Source of the DNA: Caldimonas mangrovi
GTDB lineage: Bacteria > Pseudomonadota > Gammaproteobacteria > Burkholderiales > Burkholderiaceae_C
NCBI RefSeq assembly: GCF_023721835.1
Contig: NZ_JAMKFE010000002.1
Span: 1-64,000 of the forward strand
Direction of reading: 5' to 3'
Length of the DNA stretch: 64,000 nucleotides
Part shown: piece after piece, positions 16,862-25,515 of the stretch
How positions within the stretch are numbered: position 1 is the stretch's first letter
How the letters are laid out: each line of letters opens with the position of its first letter
Position numbers and translations under genes: made by a program
The notes under the pieces: model-generated
The model's input: the letters and a program-made list of their open reading frames with translations, nothing else
What the model was told of the DNA's origin: nothing
Databases searched by the model: none

Positions 16862-18076
16862 ATGAATCTCGTCAACCGCGTCCGCAACATCCTGCTGTCG
16901 CCGGGCACCGAATGGCCGGTGATCGAGCAGGAGCCCGAAACGGTCGCCAGCATCTACACCAAGTACATCGTTTTCCTGGCGGCGATCCCCGCGGTGGCCG
17001 GTTTCATCGGCATGTCGGTGTTCGGCATCGGTGGCTTCGGCATGCGCATGCGCGTGCCCTTCGTGACCGGGCTGGTGCAGATGGTGGTCAGCTACGGCCT
17101 GTCGTTGGCCATGTTCTACGTGCTGGCGCTGATCGTCGATGCACTGGCGCCGACCTTCGGCGGACAGAAGCACCCGGTCAAGGCCTTCAAGGTGGTGGCC
17201 TACAGCATGACGGCGGCGATGGTCGCGGGCATCTTCTCGATCCTGCCGGCGCTGGCCGTCCTGGGCCTGCTCGGCGCGCTGTGGTCGATCTGGCTGCTCT
17301 ACAACGGCCTGCCGGCCTTGATGAAGGCACCGAAGGAGAAGGCGCTCGGGTACACCGCGGTGGTCGTGGTGTGCGGCATCGTGGTCGGCGTCGTGATCGG
17401 TGTGGTCGTATCGGCGATCACGCCGTCTCCGATGGGCATGATGAGCAGCCATGGCGGTGCCACCGGGGTCACCATCGAGACGCCGCAAGGCACGGTCAAC
17501 CTCGACGAGATGGCGCGCAAGATGGAAGAAGCCGGCAAGCGCATGGAGCAGGCGAGCCAGTCGGGCGACGTCAACGCGATGGGACAGGCGGCCGGCGCGA
17601 TGGCAACGGCGATGGGAGCGGGCGCTCGCACGCCGATCGCGGCGCAGGAGCTGAAGGCGCTGCTGCCCGAAATGCTGAGCGGCATCAAGCGCAGCTCGTT
17701 CGAATCGCAAGGCGGCGCGGCGATGGGCATCAACATGTCGTCGGCCGAAGCCGAGTACCGCAACGACGCGCAGGGCCTGTCGGTCACCATCACCGATGTG
17801 GGTGGGCTTTCGGGCCTGGCCGCGATGGCCGGCTGGATGCACATGACCGGCGAGCGGGAAGACGAATACAGCACCGAGCGCGTCTACAAGGACGGTCAGC
17901 GCACCGTGCGCGAAGAGAGCCAGAAGGACGGCAGCAGCGCCGAAGTGTCCGTGGTGCTGGTCGGCGGCGTCGTCGTCGAGGTGCGCGGCGAAGGTGTGGC
18001 GCTCGGCGCCGTGAAGCAGGCGCTGAGCTCGATCGACCTGAGCCGGCTGGAGTCGCTAGCGGCACAGCAGAAGTAG
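16862..18076 (+). CDS. Yip1-domain membrane protein with soluble C-terminal half
   Basis: 404 residues. The first half is a Yip1-type membrane domain (NRVRNILLSPGTEWPVIEQE at the start, then about five membrane segments up to residue 195, with LLYNGLPALMKAPKEKALGY). The second half is soluble. It has a helical stretch rich in Met, Ala, Gln and Glu, then a domain with paired beta-like segments (LSVTITDVGGLSG, SAEVSVVLVGGVVVEVRGEG). The combination is not one with a known job. ATG 16862 has a GAGGAG box. Confidence 0.7.
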   Translation: MNLVNRVRNILLSPGTEWPVIEQEPETVASIYTKYIVFLAAIPAVAGFIGMSVFGIGGFGMRMRVPFVTGLVQMVVSYGLSLAMFYVLALIVDALAPTFGGQKHPVKAFKVVAYSMTAAMVAGIFSILPALAVLGLLGALWSIWLLYNGLPALMKAPKEKALGYTAVVVVCGIVVGVVIGVVVSAITPSPMGMMSSHGGATGVTIETPQGTVNLDEMARKMEEAGKRMEQASQSGDVNAMGQAAGAMATAMGAGARTPIAAQELKALLPEMLSGIKRSSFESQGGAAMGINMSSAEAEYRNDAQGLSVTITDVGGLSGLAAMAGWMHMTGEREDEYSTERVYKDGQRTVREESQKDGSSAEVSVVLVGGVVVEVRGEGVALGAVKQALSSIDLSRLESLAAQQK

Positions 18077-18133
18077 GTCTCACCGCGGAGAAGGCTCTGG
18101 TAGGGTGGGGGCCCTGATGCCCCACCCCTGCCG

Positions 18134-19321
18134 ATGAAGCCTTCTTCCACAACAGCGGGCGCCCAGGTGGCGCCCGCGCGCGTTTTGCCGGTGATCGTGC
18201 TGTCGCAGTTTGCCGGCACGTCGCTGTGGTTCGCCGTCAACGCCGTGATGCCCGACCTGCAGAGGGCGTGGGCACTCGATGCTGCGGCCGTCGGCTGGCT
18301 CACCTCGGCGGTGCAGGGCGGGTTCATCGCTGGCACGCTGGTGTTCGCGCTGCTGTCGGTCGCGGACCGCTGGCCGGCACGGTACGTCTTTCTCGCCTGT
18401 GCGCTGCTGGGCGCCCTGTGCAACGCCTGGGGTGCCTGGGGCAGCGACGAGTTCGGGGCGCTCGTGATGCTGCGCTTTCTCACCGGCTTCTTCCTGGCCG
18501 GCATCTACCCGGTCGGCATGAAAGTCGCGGCCAGCTGGTACCCGCAGGGGCTGGGGGCGGCGCTCGGTTGGCTGGTCGGCGCGCTGGTGCTGGGCACTGC
18601 GGCGCCACACCTGTTGCGCGCGCTTGGGACCGAATGGCCGTGGCAGGCGGCGATGGGTGCGGTCTCGCTGTTGGCGGTGGCGGGTGGGGCCGCGATGGCA
18701 CTGCTGGTGCCTGAGGGACCGCACCTGCCGCGCGCGTCCGGCCTGCAGTGGAGAGCCTTGTCGTCGATCTGGCGCGACGAGCGCGTGCGCGCTTCTGCCT
18801 TCGGTTACTTCGGCCACATGTGGGAGTTGTATACCTTCTGGGTCCTGGTGCCGGCGATCGTCGCGACCCGACTGGCCGGTGCCGGTGTTTCGCTCGCGTC
18901 GTTCGGCGTCATCGCCATCGGCATGCTGGGCTGCGTGGGAGGCGGCTGGCTGGCGCGGCGCGCCGGCAGTGCACGCGTGGCGGCGGTGCAGCTCGCGGTC
19001 AGCGGTGCCTGCTGTCTGCTCGCGCCGATGATGCTGGACGCGCCGGCAGCGTTGTTCGCTGTGTGGCTGGCCGTGTGGGGCATCACCGTCGTGGGCGATT
19101 CGCCGCAGTTCTCGACGCTGACCGCACAGAACGCACCGCGCGAAGGCGTCGGCAGCGTCCTGACGCTGGTGAACTGCGCTGGCTTTGCCGTGTCCATCGG
19201 CAGCATCGTGGCGTTTTCGGCGCTGGCTGCGCGTTTCCCGCTCGGTGCCGTGCTGCCGTGGCTTGCTGTCGGGCCGGCTCTGGGGCTGCTGATGTTGAGG
19301 CCATTGCTGTCGCGCGGCTGA
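18134..19321 (+). CDS. MFS transporter
   Basis: 395 residues with about 12 membrane segments. It is a major facilitator of the nitrate/cyanate-like or unassigned group, with VLPVIVLSQFAGTSLWFAVN in TM1 and RFLTGFFLAGIYPVGMKVAA in TM4. WYPQGLGAALGW in the central region recalls nitrate-porter-like members. The substrate is unknown. No ribosome binding site is obvious before ATG 18134. It lies between the Yip1-like gene and the mechanosensitive channel on the same strand. Confidence 0.82.
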   Translation: MKPSSTTAGAQVAPARVLPVIVLSQFAGTSLWFAVNAVMPDLQRAWALDAAAVGWLTSAVQGGFIAGTLVFALLSVADRWPARYVFLACALLGALCNAWGAWGSDEFGALVMLRFLTGFFLAGIYPVGMKVAASWYPQGLGAALGWLVGALVLGTAAPHLLRALGTEWPWQAAMGAVSLLAVAGGAAMALLVPEGPHLPRASGLQWRALSSIWRDERVRASAFGYFGHMWELYTFWVLVPAIVATRLAGAGVSLASFGVIAIGMLGCVGGGWLARRAGSARVAAVQLAVSGACCLLAPMMLDAPAALFAVWLAVWGITVVGDSPQFSTLTAQNAPREGVGSVLTLVNCAGFAVSIGSIVAFSALAARFPLGAVLPWLAVGPALGLLMLRPLLSRG

Positions 19322-19357
19322 AGTCCGTCGCCCCCTGTCATTCCATCCGCGAAACCC

Positions 19358-20455
19358 ATGAACCTGCAAACCATCGAACCCTGGTTCAACACGATGATCG
19401 CCGCTGCGATGGCGGTGGTGCTCGGCCTGCTGGTCCACCGCGTCGGCCGCTTCCTGGTGTTGCGCGTGACGCGCTTTTCGGTCGTGCTCGACAGCATGGC
19501 GCGAGCCATCGACCGGCCGACGCAATTCGCCCTGCCGCTGGTCGCGCTGCAGGTGGTCTGGCATGCTGCCAGCGAGGAGCTGGCGCTGCTGTCCGGTGTA
19601 CGACATGTCAATGCCGTGCTGCTGATCGCGGCGCTCACCTGGGCCGGCCTGCGTGCCGTGCGCGGCGTCTCCAACGGGTTCATCAAGCTGCACCCGGCCG
19701 ACGTGGAGGACAACCTCGAGGCACGCCGCATCCACACCCAGGCGCGGGTGCTCGCACGCACGGCGCAGTTTGTCGTGCTGCTCCTCGGGCTGGGGTTGAT
19801 GTTGATGACCTTCCCCGGCGCCCGGCAGGTCGGCACCAGCATCCTGGCCTCGGCGGGCGTCGTCGGCCTGGTGGCCGGCATCGCGGCGAAGTCGGTGTTC
19901 GGCAACCTGATCGCCGGCCTGCAGATCGCGCTGTCGCAGCCCATCCGCATCGACGACGTGCTGATCGTCAACGGCGAATGGGGTCGTGTCGAGGAGATCA
20001 CCGGCACCTACGTGGTGCTGAAGATCTGGGACGAGCGGCGCCTGATCATTCCACTGCAGTGGCTGATCGAGCACCCGTTCGAGAACTGGACACGCACCAG
20101 CGCGCAACTGATCGGCAGCGTGTTCTTCTGGGTCGATTACTGCATGCCGCTGGAGCCGCTGCGGGCTGAAGCGCAGCGGGTGTGCGAAGCGTCGCCGCTG
20201 TGGGACCGCCGGCTGTGCAAGCTGCAGGTGACGGAGTCCGGAGAACGTTGCATGCAAGTGCGACTGCTGGTCACCGCGCGCTCGTCGGGCGATGCATGGG
20301 ACCTGCGATGCGAACTGCGCGAGACACTGATCGGCTACATGCAGCGCGAGTACCCGCAATTCCTGCCGCGTCTGCGAGCGGAGGTGGGCGGCCTCGCTTC
20401 GGCGCCGGAGCTGGCGATGTCCCCTGTGGGTCCTCGGGCCGAGCGGCGCGCCTGA
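19358..20455 (+). CDS. MscS-family mechanosensitive channel
   Basis: 365 residues. Three or four membrane segments precede the MscS signature: the glycine/alanine-rich pore helix (ILASAGVVGLVAGIAAKSVF near 160-180) followed by the beta domain start QIALSQPIRIDDVLIVNGEW. The tail EEITGTYVVLKIWDERRLIIPL is typical. It releases solutes on hypo-osmotic shock or acts as an MscS-like channel with another role. It starts 36 bases after the MFS gene. Confidence 0.93.
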   Translation: MNLQTIEPWFNTMIAAAMAVVLGLLVHRVGRFLVLRVTRFSVVLDSMARAIDRPTQFALPLVALQVVWHAASEELALLSGVRHVNAVLLIAALTWAGLRAVRGVSNGFIKLHPADVEDNLEARRIHTQARVLARTAQFVVLLLGLGLMLMTFPGARQVGTSILASAGVVGLVAGIAAKSVFGNLIAGLQIALSQPIRIDDVLIVNGEWGRVEEITGTYVVLKIWDERRLIIPLQWLIEHPFENWTRTSAQLIGSVFFWVDYCMPLEPLRAEAQRVCEASPLWDRRLCKLQVTESGERCMQVRLLVTARSSGDAWDLRCELRETLIGYMQREYPQFLPRLRAEVGGLASAPELAMSPVGPRAERRA

Positions 20456-20568
20456 ACCGCGCGACCCTGCGGTCAGACACAAACTTGCAAAGCCTGCTTA
20501 CCCCCAGACATGGGAGATCCGCACATACTGATTGGGAGCCATTCCCATATCTCTCAGGAGGATCTCTC

Positions 20569-21171
20569 ATGCGACTCAAGCTCAGCACTGCCATGGCCGC
20601 CCTGGCCCTGGGATTTGCCGCGGCCGGCAACTCCCACGCGGCCACCTACACCTACAGCTTCACGCAGCTGACCAGCGGCGAGACCGTCGCGCCTCTCGCG
20701 ACCCTGACGGTCGAGGACATCGCCGGCGGCGCGCAATTCACGCTCGAAGGCTCGTTCGGCAGCCTGGGGGACGGCAGCTTCCTCAGCCGCATCGAGTTCA
20801 ACGGCCCGGACGGCACCGCCACAGCGGTGTCGGGCAATGCCATCGCGGCCGGCCCGGTGTATGGCGCGCATGTCAACGCGTCCTACGACTTCACCTGGGA
20901 AACGGTGTTCCCGGTCAGCAACGGGCCCGGCTCCGACCGCTTCCTGCCGACCGACACCGCAGTGTGGTCGATCACCGGTGACGGGTTCAACGCAGCCTCG
21001 TTCGGCGGCACCGCGATGATCCATCTACAAGGCGTCACCGAGTTCGGCAACTACAGCTCGATCAAGGTGCTGGCGCCGATCCCGGAGCCTGAAACCTACG
21101 CGCTGATGCTCGCCGGCCTGGCGGCGGTGGGCTTGGCGGCCCGGCGCCGACAGCAGCGCTCTCAGGCCTGA
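20569..21171 (+). CDS. PEP-CTERM sorting-domain protein
   Basis: 200 residues. A signal peptide (MAALALGFAAAGNSHA) opens a secreted beta-rich domain. The C-terminus carries the exosortase signal PIPEPETYALMLAGLAAVGL followed by a basic tail (AARRRQQR). Such proteins are cleaved at the PEP motif by exosortase EpsH/XrtA, usually in exopolysaccharide-producing Gram-negatives, and are released or anchored at the envelope. Its own function is unknown. ATG 20569 has a CAGGAGG box. It ends four bases before the convergent EF-G-like gene. Confidence 0.88.
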   Translation: MRLKLSTAMAALALGFAAAGNSHAATYTYSFTQLTSGETVAPLATLTVEDIAGGAQFTLEGSFGSLGDGSFLSRIEFNGPDGTATAVSGNAIAAGPVYGAHVNASYDFTWETVFPVSNGPGSDRFLPTDTAVWSITGDGFNAASFGGTAMIHLQGVTEFGNYSSIKVLAPIPEPETYALMLAGLAAVGLAARRRQQRSQA

Positions 21172-21175
21172 ACCC

Positions 21176-23227
21176 TTACTCCTCGTCGCGAAGCCGGTAC
21201 TGCGCTGCCAGCTGTTGCTGCACGCTGGGCGGTACCGCTTCGTAATGAGAGAACTCAAGCGTGTAGCGTCCCTGGCCGCCCGTCATGGCGTTGAGGCGTG
21301 ACTGGTAGCCGTTCAATTCGGACAACGGGGCCTGCGCGAGCACCGTCATGCTGCCGTCGTTGCGTGAGCGGGTGCCGTTGACCTGGGCGCGTTTGGCGGC
21401 CAGGTCACCAGTGATGTCGCCGACATGCCCCTCGGGCGCCGCGACCTCCAGGGTCACGACGGGCTCCAGCACGATCGGCCCGGCCTTCAAGGCCGCATCG
21501 ACGAAGGCCTTGCGGCCCGCGGTGACGAAGGCGATCTCCTTCGAGTCGACCGAGTGGTGCTTGCCGTCGTAGACGGTGACGCGCACATCCTGCACTGGAT
21601 AGCCCGCGACGATGCCGGCTGCCATCGCGTGCCGCACGCCTTTCTCGACCGCCGGAATGAACTGGTTCGGAATGGTGCCGCCCTTGACCTGGTCGACGAA
21701 CTCGAAGCCCGCGCCGCGTGCCAGCGGCTCGACGCGCAAAAACACTTCGCCGAACTGGCCTGCCCCGCCGGTCTGCTTCTTGTGGCGGTGGTGGCCTTCG
21801 GCCGCTTGCGTCACCGACTCGCGGTACGCGATGCGCGGCGGTCGCGTCTCGACCTCGCATTTGTAGACCTCTGTCAGCCGTTCGAGCAGCGTGCGCAGGT
21901 GCAACTCGCCCAGCCCGTAGACGACGGTCTCGTTGGTTGTCGCGACACGCTCGACATTCAGGCAGGGGTCTTCGTCGACCAGCTTCTGCAGGATGTCCCA
22001 CAAGCGCTGCTCGTCGCCGCGGCGCTTCGGCTCGATGGCGATGCCGTGCACCGGCACCGGAAAGTCGAGCGGCTTCAGGTGGATGTGGTCGTCTTCGGCC
22101 GCGTCGTGCAGCACCGCGTCGAAATGCATCTCGTCGACCTTCGCGATCGCGCAGATCTCGCCGGGCCCGGCGCGCGGGATTTCGACGTGGTCCTTGCCCT
22201 GCAGCATGAACAGGTGCCCCACCTTGAACGGCTTGCGACCGTCGCCGACATACAGCTGGCTGTCACGCGTCACCGTGCCCTGGTGAATGCGGAACACCCC
22301 CATCTTGCCGACGTAAGGATCGACGGTGACCTTGAACACGTGCGCCAGCACGTGCTGGTCGGGCTCGGGTTTCGCTTGAATGGGGTGCGCATCGGCGCCT
22401 TCACCCTTCAGGAACTGCGGCGGGTTGCCCTCGGCCGGGTTGGGCATCAGCTGCACCAGCACGTCGAGCAGTTCGCCGATGCCGGCACCATTGCGCGCCG
22501 AGACGAAGCAGATCGGGATCAGATGGCCTTCACGCAAGGCCTGCTCCAGCGGGGCGTGCAGCTCGCGCGGGTCGACGTCGCCGTCGTTCAGGTAGCGCTC
22601 GACGAAGCCGGCGTCGACCTCGACGACCTGCTCGACAAGCGCGCGGTGTGCCTGCTCCACAGATGAAAAATCCGCCTCGCCGGACGGATTGAAGAAGCAG
22701 TCGACCACCTGCGCACCGCCTTGGGCGGGCAGGTTGAGCGGCAGGCACTCTTTGCCGAAGGCCTCCTGGATCCGGGCCACCAGGCCGGCCAAGTCCACGC
22801 GCTCGGCGTCGATCTTGTTGACGATGACCAGCCGGCACAGACCGCGTTTGGCGGCCCAATCCATCATGCGCGCGCTCATCGGCTCGATGCCGGTCGAGGC
22901 GCTGACGACGACCGCCGCCGTCTCGACCGCTTCCAGCGCCGTCATCGATTGGCCGAGGAAGTCCGGTGCCCCGGGGGTGTCGATCAGGTGGATGCGCGTG
23001 TCCTGGTGGTGCAGGTGCATCACCGCCGAATTGAGAGAATGCTGCGCCTTGCGCTCCAGCGGATCGAAGTCGCTGACCGTGCTGCCGCGCTCCAGGCTGC
23101 CCGGCGCGCCGATCATTCCGGCGCGGTGTAGCAGCGCTTCGGCCAGACTGGTCTTGCCGCTGGCGGCTGCACCGACGAGTGCCAGCGTGCGGAGGGAGGC
23201 GGTCCCGAAGGATGGGATCGAGGACAT
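21176..23227 (-). CDS. elongation factor G-like GTPase
   Basis: 683 residues in the EF-G domain order (G domain, II, III, IV, V), but with altered GTPase motifs: G1 is GAAASGKTS rather than GHVDHGKTT, G3 is DTPGAPDF and G4 is NKID. It is therefore the EF-G paralogue often annotated as elongation factor G-like protein, not the housekeeping factor, and it stands alone outside any ribosomal operon. Its role is unclear; a part in translation under stress is possible. ATG 23227 has an AGGAGA box. Confidence 0.88.
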   Translation of the reverse strand: MSSIPSFGTASLRTLALVGAAASGKTSLAEALLHRAGMIGAPGSLERGSTVSDFDPLERKAQHSLNSAVMHLHHQDTRIHLIDTPGAPDFLGQSMTALEAVETAAVVVSASTGIEPMSARMMDWAAKRGLCRLVIVNKIDAERVDLAGLVARIQEAFGKECLPLNLPAQGGAQVVDCFFNPSGEADFSSVEQAHRALVEQVVEVDAGFVERYLNDGDVDPRELHAPLEQALREGHLIPICFVSARNGAGIGELLDVLVQLMPNPAEGNPPQFLKGEGADAHPIQAKPEPDQHVLAHVFKVTVDPYVGKMGVFRIHQGTVTRDSQLYVGDGRKPFKVGHLFMLQGKDHVEIPRAGPGEICAIAKVDEMHFDAVLHDAAEDDHIHLKPLDFPVPVHGIAIEPKRRGDEQRLWDILQKLVDEDPCLNVERVATTNETVVYGLGELHLRTLLERLTEVYKCEVETRPPRIAYRESVTQAAEGHHRHKKQTGGAGQFGEVFLRVEPLARGAGFEFVDQVKGGTIPNQFIPAVEKGVRHAMAAGIVAGYPVQDVRVTVYDGKHHSVDSKEIAFVTAGRKAFVDAALKAGPIVLEPVVTLEVAAPEGHVGDITGDLAAKRAQVNGTRSRNDGSMTVLAQAPLSELNGYQSRLNAMTGGQGRYTLEFSHYEAVPPSVQQQLAAQYRLRDEE

Positions 23228-23345
23228 GGGCTCTCCTGGGGGCTTGCCGTGCGCAAAGAGCCTAAGGGATAGGGCGGCACCGCACAAGCGGAACGTTCGG
23301 CCGGGGCAGGGGTTTGCCGTGGTATGGCGCTTGCCCGAGCCAGGC

Positions 23346-23576
23346 ATGCACCGGGATGCCGTCGAGTCCTCCAGCCTGCGCTCCGTCGGGTATGACCTGC
23401 GGCGGCAGGTGCTGGAAGTCGAATTCGCGACGGGGCGGCGGTACCAGTACCTGGACGTGCCGCCCGAGGCGCATGACGAGCTGATGGCGGCGCCGTCGCT
23501 GGGGCGGTACTTCAACGCGTTCATTCGCGACCGCTACGAGGCGGTCGAGATGGAGGGGGCGCCGCGGCGGCGCTGA
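23346..23576 (+). CDS. KTSC-domain protein
   Basis: 76 residues. The pattern SSSLRSVGYDLRRQVLEVEF, then GRRYQYLDVPPEAHDELM and SLGRYFN, is that of the small KTSC domain (Lys-tRNA synthetase C-terminal-like). KTSC proteins are small and uncharacterised and may bind nucleic acid. It is divergent from the EF-G-like gene and convergent with dodecin, ending six bases before the dodecin stop. ATG 23346 matches the start of the family pattern, but its ribosome binding site is poor. Confidence 0.82.
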   Translation: MHRDAVESSSLRSVGYDLRRQVLEVEFATGRRYQYLDVPPEAHDELMAAPSLGRYFNAFIRDRYEAVEMEGAPRRR

Positions 23577-23581
23577 AAGCG

Positions 23582-23791
23582 TCAGTCTTCGAGGGTGAAG
23601 CCGATCTTCAGCGTGACTTGCCAGTGGGCGACCTTGCCGTCGGCCACATGCCCGCGGGTTTCGATGACCTCGAACCAGTGGATGTTGCGGATGGTTTCGG
23701 AGGCTTTGGCGATGGCGCGTTGGACAGCGTCGTCGGTGCCGACGGTGGAGGAGCCGGTCAGCTCGAGGAGTTTGTAGATGTGGTTGGTCAT
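23582..23791 (-). CDS. dodecin flavin-binding protein
   Basis: 69 residues, the full length of dodecin. The pattern [19 protein letters not shown], then [14 protein letters not shown] and the ending [11 protein letters not shown], is typical. Dodecins form hollow dodecamers that store or quench flavins; the conserved Trp stacks the isoalloxazine ring. ATG 23791 has an AGGAG box seven bases upstream, so the longer open frame is not used. Confidence 0.95.
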   Translation of the reverse strand: MTNHIYKLLELTGSSTVGTDDAVQRAIAKASETIRNIHWFEVIETRGHVADGKVAHWQVTLKIGFTLED

Positions 23792-23901
23792 GGGGGTCTC
23801 CTGGGGAGGCGTCAGCATAGGGCGGGGGGGCGGCCGAGGCAAAGCCCATGATGGCTGGGTGGGGGCGCAAGCCCGCCACTCCCCGCCGACGAGCCCCGCG
23901 C

Positions 23902-25191
23902 TCAGGCCGGCTGCAACAACTCTCCTCGTCGGGCGTCGACACCCGTGAACGCATAGTCCACCTCCGGCACCCGCCCGCTGACGATGTCTGCCATCGCGGC
24001 CCCCGACCCGCACGAGTGCGTCCACCCCAGCGTCCCGTGCCCGGTGTTGAGAAACACGTTCCTCACTCGACTGCGCCCGATGTACGGCAGGTTGGACGGC
24101 GTTGCCGGCCGCAACCCGGTCCAGTACTGCGCCCCTTGCCCGTCGGTCATCAGCGGGAACAGCTCCCGCGTGCGTCGCACGATGGCCTCGCAGCGGGTCA
24201 GGTTCAGTTCGGTGCTGTAGCCGTTCAACTCCGCCGTGCCGGCAATGCGAAGCCGGTCACCCAGCCGCGAGAACACCAGCTTGTACTCGTCATCGGTCAG
24301 TGAAACGTTGTACGAGTGCTCGGGCGAGGTCACCGGCAACGTCACCGAATAGCCTTTGGCCGGATAGATGTCGAGACGCACCCCGAGCTCGCGCGCGAAG
24401 GCCGGGCTGAACGACCCGAGGCACAGCACATAGGCATCGGCGCGCAAGGTCTGCACCACACCCTCGCGCGTCGCTGTGCGTACACCGTGCACCTCGTCGC
24501 CTGCTCGCTCGAAGCCGAGCACGCGGGTCTGGTAGAGAAAGCGCACGCCCTCGGCCTCGCACAACGCGGCCAACCGCTGCGTGAACAGATGCGCGTCGCC
24601 GGACTCGTCGCTGGGTGTCATGCTGCCGCCGACGATGCGGTCACGGCACTGCGCCAGCGCCGGCTCGATCGCGATGCACTCGTCAGGTGTCTTCATGTCG
24701 AGTTCGCAGCCGTGCTCGCGCATCACCCGTGCAGGCTCTTGTGCGGCTTCGAATTCCTGCTCGCTGGTGTAGAAATGCAGGATGCCGTGTGTGAGCTGGT
24801 CGTACTGCAGGCCGGTGCGCTGGCGCAGTGCGCGCAGTTGCGCGCGGCTGTACAGCCCCAGGTTGACGATCTGGCGGATGTTGTGGCGGGTGCGTGCCGG
24901 CGTGCATTCGCGCAGGAACTGCAGGCCCCAGCGCCACTGGTTCCAGTCGGTCCGCAGGCGGAACAGCAGCGGAGCGTCTTCGCGCATCAGCCACTTCAGC
25001 ACCTTCAGCGGTGCACCGGGGTTGGCCCAGGGCTCCGCATGCGAGACCGAGATCTGTCCGCCGTTGGCGTAACTGGTTTCGAGGCCCGCGCCGGGCTGGC
25101 GGTCGACGACGGTGACGTCGTGCCCCGCTTGCTGCAGGAACCAGGCGGAGGTGATGCCGGTGACACCGGCGCCGAGGACGACAACTTTCAT
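23902..25191 (-). CDS. dadA: D-amino acid dehydrogenase
   Basis: 429 residues, close to the 432 of the enterobacterial enzyme. The FAD Rossmann motif [20 protein letters not shown] opens the protein, followed by [14 protein letters not shown], and the C-terminus has [16 protein letters not shown], all DadA hallmarks. It oxidatively deaminates D-alanine and other amino acids at the inner membrane. It is preceded on the same strand by a tandem glycine riboswitch and an attenuator, which suggests that glycine or its breakdown matters for this copy. Confidence 0.93.
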   Translation of the reverse strand: MKVVVLGAGVTGITSAWFLQQAGHDVTVVDRQPGAGLETSYANGGQISVSHAEPWANPGAPLKVLKWLMREDAPLLFRLRTDWNQWRWGLQFLRECTPARTRHNIRQIVNLGLYSRAQLRALRQRTGLQYDQLTHGILHFYTSEQEFEAAQEPARVMREHGCELDMKTPDECIAIEPALAQCRDRIVGGSMTPSDESGDAHLFTQRLAALCEAEGVRFLYQTRVLGFERAGDEVHGVRTATREGVVQTLRADAYVLCLGSFSPAFARELGVRLDIYPAKGYSVTLPVTSPEHSYNVSLTDDEYKLVFSRLGDRLRIAGTAELNGYSTELNLTRCEAIVRRTRELFPLMTDGQGAQYWTGLRPATPSNLPYIGRSRVRNVFLNTGHGTLGWTHSCGSGAAMADIVSGRVPEVDYAFTGVDARRGELLQPA

Positions 25192-25256
25192 GGAGCGGTT
25201 TCCTTCCTTCTCGTCGAAGCTCAACGAGTGCGCCGCTCCAGGGCCCTTGTTCGAAA

Positions 25257-25296
25257 GGAAAAAGAAAAAGGAGCGCGCGCCTCTCGCGCCGCTCCC
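25257..25296 (-). terminator. attenuator terminator between glycine riboswitch and dadA
   Basis: On the minus strand GGAGCG-GCGCG pairs with CGCGC-GCTCC around an AGAG loop (plus coordinates 25270-25295). A T-rich run follows (TTTTTCTTTTTCC in the transcript, 25257-25269). The hairpin begins directly after the 3' edge of the second glycine aptamer and 66 bases before the dadA start. In known glycine switches of this layout, glycine binding prevents termination; the direction of control here is inferred. Confidence 0.82.
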
Positions 25297-25477
25297 GCTG
25301 TCCTTGGTACCTGAGAGATTCAGGCGCCGCAGCGTGCGGTACCTTTGCTCCTTCGGTGGAGCCCTGTTGCAGGGCTCGCTCTCCAGTGTCGGCTGATCGT
25401 GTGGTTCAGTACGGGGCCTGAGCGTGTATGGGAGGTTGCGCCTTCGGCGGCGTGCAGTGCACGCGCTCTCCTGAACC
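25297..25477 (-). ncRNA. tandem glycine riboswitch upstream of dadA
   Basis: Two gcvT-type aptamers lie in a row on the minus strand. Aptamer 1 spans 25477 to 25403: its P1 stem is GGTTCAG with CTGAACC, and inside are GGAGAGCG, GCCGAAGGCGCAA and CTCAGGC. Aptamer 2 spans about 25390 to 25297 with TGGAGAGCG, CACCGAAGGAGCAAA, CTCTCAGGTAC and AAGGACAG. A linker of about 12 bases joins them. These are the conserved glycine-binding elements. The unit sits between a promoter and an attenuator and controls dadA. Confidence 0.93.
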
Positions 25478-25485
25478 ACCGCGGC

Positions 25486-25515
25486 AGTGTAGCCATTGCC
25501 GCATCACCCCGTCAA
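25486..25515 (-). promoter_or_regulatory. sigma70-type promoter of the riboswitch-dadA transcript
   Basis: On the minus strand TTGACG (25515-25510) and TACACT (25491-25486) are separated by 18 bases. Transcription would start about 25479, right at the first base pairs of the riboswitch P1 stem. The -35 box contains the dapA stop codon, so dadA has its own promoter even though it lies just behind dapA. The match is read by eye and is good. Confidence 0.68.

Noticed and set aside
18080-20482. Very long minus-strand open frame (about 800 codons)
   Set aside because: It lies antisense to the MFS and MscS genes, which have clear families. Its composition (Arg, His and Gln runs) is that of a shadow frame in GC-rich DNA.
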